NCBI GenBank assembly: GCA_964589725.1
Contig: CAZPUJ010000711.1
Span: forward strand, 1-11,007
Direction: 5' to 3'
Origin: CAYSHJ01 sp964589725
GTDB lineage: Bacteria > Planctomycetota > Planctomycetia > Planctomycetales > Planctomycetaceae
Length of the DNA: 11,007 nt
Shown: in pieces, positions 1-5,617 of the stretch
Position numbering within the stretch: position 1 is the stretch's first letter
How the letters are laid out: every line of letters begins with the position of its first letter
Notes under the pieces: generated by a model
The model's input: only the letters and a program-made list of their open reading frames with translations
What the model was told of the DNA's origin: nothing
Database searches by the model: none
Program-made: the position numbers and the translations under genes

Positions 1-1
1 G

Positions 2-1054
2 AATCACGAGCCGAACATGGTCATGCAGACCGCCAACTTGGCGAACGAACCACGAGTCAACAAAGAGGCCGAAAAGTTTCCGGCCATCGCGTCGATCGTG
101 GCCAAGCATCATGGAGCCAATCACCCGTCGATGCCGCCGTATGTCGCATTCATGCGGTCACGGTCGCACCTAGCGTTCGCGGGATACCTCGGCAAGCAGT
201 ACGACCCGTTCCTCGCTAATCAGGCGACGCGGTTGCCAATCTACGACTTGGTCGGCAACGACACCGGAAAAGTCTCCGAGCCTGCCGCGTTTCAGTTGCC
301 GTTGGGAGTCAACTTGAATCGCGTGTCGGAGCGACAATCCCTCGTCGCTGCGTTCGATCGATTGCGACAAGACCTCGATCAAGGCGGTTCGCTGGCCGCG
401 TTGGATTCATATCAGCAGCAAGCCGTAGATATGGTCCTGGGCCGCCGAGCGCAAGCCGCGTTTGATCTATCGCGAGAGTCGGACGCAACTCGCGCGAAGT
501 ACGGCAAACATCTGTGGTGCCAGCAAGCGTTAATCGCGCGGCGTCTGGTCGAGGCAGGTGTCGCATTCGTGACGATCGACTTGAGTTACCACACGGCATC
601 GGGTACGTGGGACACTCACGGCGACAACATCCCGCCGTATGGCGGCATCAGTAAGGGACTCGGCCCATTGCTGCCGCTGTTCGATCACTTGATCACGACG
701 CTTGTCAGCGACCTGGAAGAGCACGCAGTGCTCGACAACACGCTGATCATCGCGATGGGTGAGTTCGGCCGCACGCCGCAGATGGGGACTCAAGGCAGCA
801 CCGACGGCCGCAACCATTGGCCCAATGTGATGTCGATGTGTCTCGCGGGCGGCGGCTATCGTCACGGCCAGGTGATCGGCGCGACGGAACCCGACGGCGG
901 CAGTATCCGTGAGCGACCAGTTACTCCCGGCGATCTCGCAGCCACGATCTATCACCACTTCGGAGTGCCGCTGGAAACCAGTTACCTCGACAACCGAGGC
1001 CGCCCGCGCCCTGTGCTGGAGAACGGCGGTCAGCCGATTCGCGAGTTGGTGTGA
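2..1054 (+). CDS. DUF1501 family protein, C-terminal part (5' end outside window)
   Basis: The frame is open to the left edge (it reads N-H-E-P-N before the first Met at 17), so the start and roughly the first quarter of the protein are missing. The visible part carries the hallmarks of DUF1501, a sulfatase/alkaline-phosphatase-like family that is greatly expanded in planctomycetes. These are the HEPN..MQT segment, a DTHGDN segment at nt 613-630, MGEFGRTP at nt 754-777, GRNHWPNV at nt 808-831, and a TPGDLAATIYHHFGVP ending. Family members usually have a Tat-type signal and are thought to act outside the cytoplasm; that N-terminus is not visible here. The biochemical role is unknown. DUF1501 genes are often paired with a DUF1553/DUF1549 cytochrome-type gene just upstream, which would lie outside this window. 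The sigma factor gene follows 27 bp downstream on the same strand, so co-transcription is possible. Confidence 0.93.
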   Translation, partial: NHEPNMVMQTANLANEPRVNKEAEKFPAIASIVAKHHGANHPSMPPYVAFMRSRSHLAFAGYLGKQYDPFLANQATRLPIYDLVGNDTGKVSEPAAFQLPLGVNLNRVSERQSLVAAFDRLRQDLDQGGSLAALDSYQQQAVDMVLGRRAQAAFDLSRESDATRAKYGKHLWCQQALIARRLVEAGVAFVTIDLSYHTASGTWDTHGDNIPPYGGISKGLGPLLPLFDHLITTLVSDLEEHAVLDNTLIIAMGEFGRTPQMGTQGSTDGRNHWPNVMSMCLAGGGYRHGQVIGATEPDGGSIRERPVTPGDLAATIYHHFGVPLETSYLDNRGRPRPVLENGGQPIRELV

Positions 1055-1081
1055 CGTACATCTCTCTTTACTCTTCGTTCC

Positions 1082-1723
1082 ATGCCTGCTGACGAACTCG
1101 ATCGCCTGCTTGTGTCCCGCATTCGCCAAGGGCATCAAGACGCTTGGGACGAGTGCATTGCTCGCTTCGAGGGTCGCTTATTGGCGTTCGTCGAAAGCCG
1201 GCTTGGCAACCGAGCCACTAGCGAAGATGTCGTGCAAGAAACGTTCATGGGCTTTTTGATCAGCTTGCCCAACTACGACGACACGACGCCGCTTGAAAGT
1301 TTTTTGTTCTCGATCGCCGCTCACAAGCTGACGGACGTGCTGCGTCGTTCGGGGCGCCGGCCGGAGTTGCCGCTGTTTCTCGAAGACGCCGACGGTGATG
1401 CTCGCGAACCGGTCGGTTTGGCGCGCGTCGCTTCGAGTTTGCTGCGCAGCCAAGAACGCCAAACTACCGAGGCTGCCGCATTGGCCGACGGCCTGCAATC
1501 GCTGATTCAGCAATGGTGGGAGCGCGGCGAGTTCGAACGGCTGAAGTGTCTCGAACTGCTGTTCGTACTCGGCTGGAAAAACAAGGACGCCGCCAATCAC
1601 CTAGGCATCACCGAACAAGACGTCGCCAACCACAAGCATTTCGTCGTCGCCAAGCTGCGCGACGCGGCGATGAAGTTGCAGCTCGACGAGCAGCGCTTGG
1701 TCGAGATCGGGTTGAGCGAGTGA
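1082..1723 (+). CDS. ECF-type RNA polymerase sigma factor
   Basis: This 213-residue protein has the two-domain plan of extracytoplasmic-function sigma factors, which direct RNA polymerase to a small regulon. Sigma region 2 lies at about residues 5-92, with the LLAFVESRLGN..SEDVVQETF core (34-55) and the FLFSIAAHKLTDVLRR helix (74-89) that contacts the -10 element. An acidic linker (about 98-112) follows. Sigma region 4 is at about 135-197, with a helix-turn-helix around LGWKNKDAANHLGITEQDV (163-181). The ATG at 1082 is the first Met and gives a normal-length N-terminus, although no convincing Shine-Dalgarno precedes it. No anti-sigma factor gene is adjacent, which is unlike classical ECF pairs but common among planctomycete sigma factors. 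The target regulon cannot be read from the sequence. Confidence 0.93.
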   Translation: MPADELDRLLVSRIRQGHQDAWDECIARFEGRLLAFVESRLGNRATSEDVVQETFMGFLISLPNYDDTTPLESFLFSIAAHKLTDVLRRSGRRPELPLFLEDADGDAREPVGLARVASSLLRSQERQTTEAAALADGLQSLIQQWWERGEFERLKCLELLFVLGWKNKDAANHLGITEQDVANHKHFVVAKLRDAAMKLQLDEQRLVEIGLSE

Positions 1724-1773
1724 GCCGTTGGCCGGTTCACTTTCCGTAACGCGGACTTCGCCCGCAACCTTGC

Positions 1774-1802
1774 TCCCTCACCCCCGCATCGGGGGAGAGG
1801 GA
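1774..1802. repeat. Palindromic element, CCCTC/GAGGG-type hairpin
   Basis: The left arm TCCCTC-A-CCCCCG and right arm CGGGGG-A-GAGGGA pair over 12 bp with one A.A mismatch, leaving a CAT loop. It lies 50 bp after the sigma factor stop. No T-run follows on either strand, so it is not a textbook intrinsic terminator, but an RNA hairpin this stable could still stop transcription or protect the mRNA 3' end. Elements with CCCTC...GAGGG arms are, as I recall, dispersed in many planctomycete genomes; copy number was not checked. Confidence 0.6.
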
Positions 1803-1808
1803 ACCAAT

Positions 1809-1825
1809 TGCGCGCACGGCGCGCA
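1809..1825. repeat. Perfect GC-rich inverted repeat
   Basis: TGCGCGC and GCGCGCA form a perfect 7-bp stem around an ACG loop, only 6 bp after the preceding hairpin. It could form part of a double-hairpin terminator between the convergent genes, or an arm of a composite repeat. No T-run follows it on the plus strand. Confidence 0.45.
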
Positions 1826-1939
1826 TAAATTACAACCGACGATCCCGAAGCGAGGCGAGGAAGGTCTACGACAAGCAACGTCGCGATTTGGGCCGCACCG
1901 CAACTTGAACTTTCGGCGAAGGCCTGAGAATTTGAGGGG

Positions 1940-2452
1940 TCAGTGAACGACGGCACCGTCGTTGCCGGCTGCGTCTGGACGCGGGACGGCATCCAGGATT
2001 GGCAAGCTGAGTGACTTCTTCGAGCCGTACCGAGTGGCACGCGGCTCTTGTGGCAGGAACGCTTCGGCGAATTCGACGATTTGCTCCGGCCGCTCGAAGA
2101 GCATGTCGTAATCGCCGTCGTTATCGTATTCGCAGTCGTCGGTCGTGTAGTCGCGGCAGATTTGCGGACGGTCCTGGTAGATGCCGCAGCGCTCGTCGGG
2201 TTGCAAGTGGTCACAGACGTTGTGGACCATCAGATACCAGGCTTCACCATCGACGAAGATCGAAATTCGGCCGTGAACTAAATACCAGCGCAAGTAATCA
2301 AAATCCTTGTGGGTCTTGGGGGTTTCGATGGGCACGGCGAAGTAGCGGCAACACTTGGCCGAGCAGTATTGGCACAACACTTCGCCAGGCTTGAGGTCGG
2401 TTCGGGCCACTTTCGGCTTGCGCATCGGTCGCTCGTCGGAATCAAGGTTCAT
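1940..2452 (-). CDS. YkgJ family cysteine cluster protein (putative zinc/iron-chelating)
   Basis: This 170-residue protein matches the YkgJ family (UPF0153, CxxCxxxCC zinc/iron-chelating domain). The N-terminal cluster CQYCSAKCC supplies C27, C30, C34 and C35. Further cysteines are C80 (HNVCDHL), C89 (ERCGIY), C99 (RPQICRDY) and C107, so eight cysteines are available for a metal or Fe-S site. The C..IY..RP..CR.Y pattern is typical of the family. Molecular function is unknown for most members; metal binding is inferred from the cysteines. The ATG at 2450-2452 is used here. A second Met at residue 10 (MRKPKV) could be the true start, since no clear Shine-Dalgarno precedes either. The low-complexity C-terminal tail after about residue 150 is probably disordered. 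The gene is convergent with the sigma factor gene and divergent from the coiled-coil gene at 2715. Confidence 0.9.
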   Translation of the reverse strand: MNLDSDERPMRKPKVARTDLKPGEVLCQYCSAKCCRYFAVPIETPKTHKDFDYLRWYLVHGRISIFVDGEAWYLMVHNVCDHLQPDERCGIYQDRPQICRDYTTDDCEYDNDGDYDMLFERPEQIVEFAEAFLPQEPRATRYGSKKSLSLPILDAVPRPDAAGNDGAVVH

Positions 2453-2467
2453 CGGAAAAGGCGACGG

Positions 2468-2496
2468 ATTCTAGCGGCCGGACACGACGAAATCAG
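2468..2496 (-). promoter_or_regulatory. Weak candidate promoter for the YkgJ-like gene
   Basis: On the minus strand a TAGAAT box (2473-2468, 5 of 6 to consensus) lies 17 bp after CTGATT (2496-2491, 3 of 6). It would give a leader of only about ten bases before the ATG at 2452. The -35 match is poor, so this is a tentative call. Confidence 0.2.
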
Positions 2497-2572
2497 CCTT
2501 ATGGTCGCGCGGTGAAGCGTTGTGATCGGGGCGACATTCGTGTTCAAACCGGTCATGTTCGGAATCTCCTTC

Positions 2573-2602
2573 TTGACCCTTGGAAAAAAGACGACTTATG
2601 AT
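2573..2602 (+). promoter_or_regulatory. Candidate sigma70-type promoter for the coiled-coil/rhomboid pair
   Basis: TTGACC (2573-2578, 5 of 6 to the -35 consensus) is followed after 18 bp by TATGAT (2597-2602, 5 of 6 to the -10 consensus). Transcription would begin near 2609 and give a leader of about 105 nt before the ATG at 2715. It is the best-matching promoter I found in the window and sits correctly in the divergent intergenic region. Recognition by the planctomycete housekeeping sigma factor is assumed, not shown. Confidence 0.5.
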
Positions 2603-2698
2603 TCCAGATGACGAGTCGGAGACCGTCTGCGTCGCCGTGTCGGTATCGGCTCGCCCGCGAACCGCAGCTTGAGCAGTTCGGGTCGTGGTATTCGCTCC

Positions 2699-2704
2699 AG
2701 AAGG
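2699..2704 (+). promoter_or_regulatory. Ribosome binding site deciding the start at 2715
   Basis: AGAAGG ends 10 nt before ATG 2715. An in-frame GTG at 2685 would add ten residues (VVFAPEGTFA) ahead of the hydrophobic anchor. The RBS-like element and the clean MKRFGLALGILVV anchor both favour 2715. Confidence 0.55.
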
Positions 2705-2714
2705 TACGTTCGCC

Positions 2715-3605
2715 ATGAAACGATTTGGCCTCGCTTTGGGCATCCTTGTCGTGATCGGTGCTGTGGTCGGTATGATCTTTTCGTCGAAACTGATCCTGAT
2801 CCGGAACAGTTGGCAGAAGAAGGTCAGCGACGCGAGGGACAATGTCATTGGGACGAAAAAAGTCATTGGTCAGAGAAAGAAATTGGCCGAGAGTGAAAAA
2901 TCAGTGGTGTTGGCGAAGGCCGAACTCCAGCAAACGATCCACGGCTGGGAGCGATATTGGCCGGCCGTTCAGGTGGATCGTGGTCAGCAACCGGGAGTCC
3001 TCGGCGTGCCGCTGGGGACGAACCAAGGAATGGTTCTGAATGCTCCAGTGTACTTGTTTCAACCGGCAGAGGACGGCAACGGAGTCAGTTACGTGGGTCC
3101 GTTCAAAGTCAGAGAGGTTAAAGAGACGCAAGCGGCGCTGACTCCTCTCTGGCGGTTGCGGCTGGGCGAAGATGGTTCGTGGCGATACGGTCCCAATTGG
3201 CGCATTCGCACGAACATCCCGCGACAATACCAGAACAAGTTGTCCGACTTGGAAGTGATGCTGCTGCGTAAAGATGAGAACCTGATCGCACAACAAAAGC
3301 ATTTGCAGTTCCAGCAAGAGGCCAAAACGAGCGCAGAGGAACACTTGAAACTGCGTCTGAAGGAACTCAATGGCGATCCGAACTTGGGGCCCAAGGAAAA
3401 GAGTTTGAATCGCTTCCTGGTCGAGGGCCTTCACAAGGCGGTCGCGGACACTGAGACGGCTCGCGACGCGGTGCAAGCGGACGTGGACGAACTGCGGCGG
3501 CTCGTGAAACGAACACGCGACGAGATTGAACGACTGACGGCAGACAACGAACGTCTGGCCAAGCGTTTGAGCCGCCCGGCACAAACGGCGTCAAAAGTCC
3601 CGTGA
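2715..3605 (+). CDS. Membrane-anchored coiled-coil protein of unknown function
   Basis: I do not recognise a named family for this 296-residue protein. It starts MKRFGLALGILVVIGAVVG, a positively charged tip and one hydrophobic segment (about residues 4-23) that should act as a membrane anchor or uncleaved signal. No lipobox is seen. A charged helical stretch (about 32-77) leads into a more globular, Gly/Trp/Pro-rich part (about 78-172; it includes a LWRLRLGEDGSWRYGPNWRIR segment). Long heptad-like helices, rich in Glu, Lys, Leu and Arg, then run from about 173-218 and 240-285. The shape suggests an inner-membrane protein with the bulk outside the cytoplasm, perhaps a scaffold or an adaptor-like protein. 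The rhomboid protease gene follows 37 bp later on the same strand, so the pair is probably one transcript. Whether the rhomboid acts on this anchor is speculation. Confidence 0.8.
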   Translation: MKRFGLALGILVVIGAVVGMIFSSKLILIRNSWQKKVSDARDNVIGTKKVIGQRKKLAESEKSVVLAKAELQQTIHGWERYWPAVQVDRGQQPGVLGVPLGTNQGMVLNAPVYLFQPAEDGNGVSYVGPFKVREVKETQAALTPLWRLRLGEDGSWRYGPNWRIRTNIPRQYQNKLSDLEVMLLRKDENLIAQQKHLQFQQEAKTSAEEHLKLRLKELNGDPNLGPKEKSLNRFLVEGLHKAVADTETARDAVQADVDELRRLVKRTRDEIERLTADNERLAKRLSRPAQTASKVP

Positions 3606-3642
3606 GTCACGGGCCGGTAAAGGACTGAACAGGGACGGCGGA

Positions 3643-4527
3643 ATGGGCTTTGAAAACCGTGACTATTACCGAGACTCGTCGTCCGACTGGAGCCGCGGCT
3701 TCGGCGCGAATTCATCCCTGCGCTGGTTGATTGGCGTGACCATCGTGGTGTTCATCGGCCAGAATATCCAATCGCTGGCAGTCACCGAATCACTGGCGTT
3801 GCTGACGGACAAAGTCATTCCCGGCGGACAAGTTTGGCGGCTGGTGACCTACGCGTTTTGCCACGCCACGAATGATCCGCTACATCTGGTGTTCAACCTG
3901 CTCGTTCTGTGGTGGTTCGGCCGAGCCCTTGAAGAGCGCCTAGGGACTCGCGAGTTCGTCTCATTCTATCTGACGGCCGCTCTGTTCGCCGCAGTGTGCT
4001 ATTTGGGACTACAAACCGTTGTTCTCAAGCAGCCGTCACTGATGCTGGGCGCGTCGGGAGCCGTGATGGCTGTCATGGCTGTCTACGCGATGTGGTATCC
4101 GCGACAACAAGTCATGTTCATGATGCTTTTCCCAATCGAGATTCGGTGGTTGATCGCGGCCTACGCCGTCTTCGACACGATCCCAATTTGGGCGGCGCTG
4201 CGTGGACAAGAAATCCACACAGGCGTGGCTCACGCGGCGCACCTCGGTGGACTGCTCTTTGGCTTCCTGTATCAGTTCTTCGAATTTCGTCTGAGCAATT
4301 GGCTGAACTGGCGCGGCGTGTCCGTGTGGTGGCGCGACCGGCGGCGGCGACAGTCAATGCGCTTGTACACGCCCGAGCCCCACCAGGCCGAGTCCCCAAA
4401 CCTCGATGGCCAAGTGGACGACATTCTGCGAAAGATCCACGAGCAAGGCGAGTCCAGTTTGACCGACCGCGAACGGAAACTGCTCAACGAAGCCAGCCGC
4501 CGCTACCGCGAGCGGGTGAAATCTTGA
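3643..4527 (+). CDS. Rhomboid family intramembrane serine protease
   Basis: This 294-residue multi-pass membrane protein cuts single-span membrane proteins within or next to the bilayer. The catalytic Ser is S138 in GASGAV and the catalytic His is H200 in HAAHLGG. The oxyanion-side motif HLVFN supplies H81 and N85 (the H150/N154 pair of E. coli GlpG). About six hydrophobic segments lie between residues 28 and 215, and the WR motif of loop 1 is visible as VWRLVTYAFCH. After the last helix comes a basic, cytoplasmic-looking tail (about 225-294), ending with a helical module (DDILRKIHEQGESSLTDRER, then KLLNEASRRYRE). This resembles the small tail domain (DUF6576-like) seen on rhomboids in several phyla. 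ATG 3643 is preceded by AGGGA (3631-3635) at a 7-nt distance. All core active-site residues are present, so the enzyme should be active. The natural substrate is unknown. Confidence 0.95.
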   Translation: MGFENRDYYRDSSSDWSRGFGANSSLRWLIGVTIVVFIGQNIQSLAVTESLALLTDKVIPGGQVWRLVTYAFCHATNDPLHLVFNLLVLWWFGRALEERLGTREFVSFYLTAALFAAVCYLGLQTVVLKQPSLMLGASGAVMAVMAVYAMWYPRQQVMFMMLFPIEIRWLIAAYAVFDTIPIWAALRGQEIHTGVAHAAHLGGLLFGFLYQFFEFRLSNWLNWRGVSVWWRDRRRRQSMRLYTPEPHQAESPNLDGQVDDILRKIHEQGESSLTDRERKLLNEASRRYRERVKS

Positions 4528-4579
4528 AGATTCGAGCGAGGTTTTGCCTCAGGCCTCAGACCAACGGACGCCTGCGTCG

Positions 4580-4596
4580 ACCGTGTCACGGTTTTT
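4580..4596 (+). terminator. Weak terminator-like hairpin after the rhomboid gene
   Basis: ACCG, a TGTCA loop and CGGT form a short stem followed directly by a run of Ts (4592-4596), 52 nt after the rhomboid stop. The stem is only 4-5 bp, and the element overlaps the last codons of the convergent MazG-like gene, so this is a tentative call. Confidence 0.3.
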
Positions 4597-4915
4597 CGCT
4601 GAGGTTGCACTCGCAGACCATTTGCCCGCAGCCTGGACATCCGGTGCCATACTTTTTTAGCACCGCCGCCTGCAAGTCGATACCGGCCACGTTGGCGATC
4701 GTGGCCAGCCAGGCGAGCACGTCCGCGAATTCGAGAGCCAGTTCTTCAGGCGTCCCTTCGCGCAGCGCGGCCGCCAGTTCGCCGATCTCTTCCATCAGCC
4801 ACATGAATGTGCCGTCGATGCCGCGGGCCTCGTCCTTGCGCGAGTACATCGTGGCGATCAGGGCTTGTAAATCGGCGAGGCTGAATGAGTTGCCGTCGGA
4901 CGTCGATGAGTTCAC
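4586..4915 (-). CDS. MazG-like nucleotide pyrophosphohydrolase with C-terminal cysteine tail
   Basis: This 109-residue protein has the all-alpha NTP pyrophosphohydrolase (MazG) fold signature. MEEIGELAAAL (41-51) supplies E42, E43 and E46, and LEFADVLAWLATIAN (61-75) supplies E62 and D65; together they form the EExxE...ExxD site that binds Mg2+ and the nucleotide triphosphate. Such enzymes hydrolyse (d)NTPs to monophosphate and pyrophosphate, often for nucleotide house-cleaning. After the core comes GCPGCGQMVCEC, with C93, C96, C101 and C103, a CxxC...CxC set that could bind zinc and is not part of the minimal MazG core. The start is GTG at 4913-4915, chosen because AAAGGA stands 6 nt upstream on the minus strand (4927-4922). 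A hairpin with a T-run lies just before that site. The gene is convergent with the rhomboid gene and divergent from the ferredoxin-like gene. The substrate is unknown. Confidence 0.87.
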   Translation of the reverse strand: MNSSTSDGNSFSLADLQALIATMYSRKDEARGIDGTFMWLMEEIGELAAALREGTPEELALEFADVLAWLATIANVAGIDLQAAVLKKYGTGCPGCGQMVCECNLSEKP

Positions 4916-4921
4916 GGAGAA

Positions 4922-4927
4922 TCCTTT
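4922..4927 (-). promoter_or_regulatory. Ribosome binding site for the GTG start of the MazG-like gene
   Basis: On the minus strand AAAGGA is separated from the GTG start by TTCTCC (6 nt). The arrangement almost repeats that of the GNAT gene (AAAGGA, 6 nt, GTG), which supports both GTG starts. Confidence 0.6.
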
Positions 4928-4931
4928 GCAG

Positions 4932-4954
4932 AAAAAGCCCTTCGCGACGAGGGC
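4932..4954 (-). terminator. Terminator- or attenuator-like hairpin in the leader of the MazG-like gene
   Basis: Read on the minus strand, GCCCT (4954-4950), an 8-nt loop CGTCGCGA and AGGGC (4941-4937) are followed at once by five Ts (4936-4932). It ends only 16 nt before the start codon and 4 nt before the Shine-Dalgarno. It could be an intrinsic terminator stopping antisense read-through, or an attenuator of the gene itself. The stem is short (5 bp, GC-rich). Confidence 0.4.
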
Positions 4955-5044
4955 CGAAACAGAGGGTGGAGCGACTTGCTTGAACTAAGTGGTCGGCTCA
5001 GAATACGTTAACTTTTCGCGGATGGCAGTTCCGACCGGCCTTTG

Positions 5045-5062
5045 ATCGGCAGATCAGCCGAT
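5045..5062. repeat. Inverted repeat upstream of the ferredoxin-like gene
   Basis: ATCGGC and GCCGAT form a perfect 6-bp inverted repeat around AGATCA, followed by TTT. It lies about 90 bp before the ATG at 5152 and just before a perfect TTGACA (5071-5076), which however has no good -10 partner at 16-18 bp. An operator site or weak terminator is possible; no regulator can be named. Confidence 0.25.
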
Positions 5063-5151
5063 TTTCGTTGTTGACAGAGACAGACTCCTTCACAGTTTCG
5101 CAGCCCGCGAAGCGTTAGGTCACGCGGCTGACCAGACACAGGTTTTCGATC

Positions 5152-5550
5152 ATGGCCAAACAGGGTGCTCGCAAGAAGTTGCCAAAAGAAGTGGCAGTCA
5201 TCAACGCCGACAACTGCACGGGCTGCGAATCCTGCCTGGAAGTTTGCCCGGTGGACTGCATCATCAAGGTGCCGGGGGAGTCGATTTCTTGCTTGCAATC
5301 CTTCTGCGAGATTGACGTCGAGCGTTGCGTGGGCTGCGAAGTCTGCGTCCACATTCCGACGAAAAAATCCGATCCGTACGAACTGACGGTCTGCCCCTGG
5401 GACGCGATCGAAATGATCCCGACGATCAAAGTGGCTCAATACGTCGCAGCGAGTGGCGGACCGGAAGATTATCTGCGGAACAATTGGGAACGGATCGTCG
5501 AGCCGGCGATTCGCATGGCGCAGCTCGCGGCGGAGCAGCAAGCGTCGTGA
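5152..5550 (+). CDS. Ferredoxin-like protein with two 4Fe-4S cysteine motifs
   Basis: This 132-residue protein has the repeated Cys pattern of bacterial two-cluster ferredoxins and probably carries electrons in the cytoplasm. The first motif, CTGCESCLEVCP, gives C22, C25, C28 and C32 with the usual Pro. The second starts CVGCEVC (C59, C62, C65), but its fourth Cys (C81, in VCPWDAIE) comes 15 residues later instead of the usual three. The insert reads VHIPTKKSDPYELTV. In the standard arrangement C22/25/28 plus C81 would hold one cluster and C59/62/65 plus C32 the other. C36, C47 and C52 are additional. A helical extension of about 40 residues (YLRNNWERIVEPAIRMAQLA) follows, longer than minimal ferredoxins of 55-80 residues. 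The start is the only suitable ATG and begins MAKQGARKKLP; the RBS is weak. The dehydrogenase gene begins 67 bp downstream on the same strand. The redox partner is unknown. Confidence 0.88.
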   Translation: MAKQGARKKLPKEVAVINADNCTGCESCLEVCPVDCIIKVPGESISCLQSFCEIDVERCVGCEVCVHIPTKKSDPYELTVCPWDAIEMIPTIKVAQYVAASGGPEDYLRNNWERIVEPAIRMAQLAAEQQAS

Positions 5551-5617
5551 ACTCGGTGGGATGGATGGACACAATCCGTCCAACCAGGCGGCGTGTCGCG
5601 CGTTTCGAGAAGTCGTC

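Larger units (their letters stand above)
1724..1939. other. Gene-free spacer between convergent genes, rich in hairpins
   Basis: This 216-bp stretch lies between the 3' ends of the sigma factor gene (+) and the YkgJ-like gene (-). I see no credible coding sequence. It holds two strong inverted repeats (1774-1802 and 1809-1825) and a short segment at 1844-1859 resembling the NPKRERG-coding repeat found in the GH2 gene. The likely roles are transcription termination for both flanking genes, or simply a landing place for dispersed repeats. Confidence 0.6.

Noticed and set aside
530..1138. Open frame of 202 codons (minus) opposite the DUF1501 gene
   Set aside because: The DUF1501 motifs on the plus strand are unmistakable and the antisense frame shows none.
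2471..2866. Open frame of 131 codons (minus) in the divergent region before the coiled-coil gene
   Set aside because: It overlaps the coiled-coil coding start, has a Thr/Arg-rich composition without motifs, and covers the best promoter candidate.
3996..4988. Open frame of 330 codons (plus) across the rhomboid 3' half and the MazG-like gene
   Set aside because: It overlaps two well-supported genes in other frames, and its product is Arg/Ser-rich without recognisable motifs.
5071..5099. Promoter for the ferredoxin-like gene from TTGACA at 5071
   Set aside because: The -35 match is perfect but no sequence 16-18 bp downstream resembles a -10 box (best 2 of 6).
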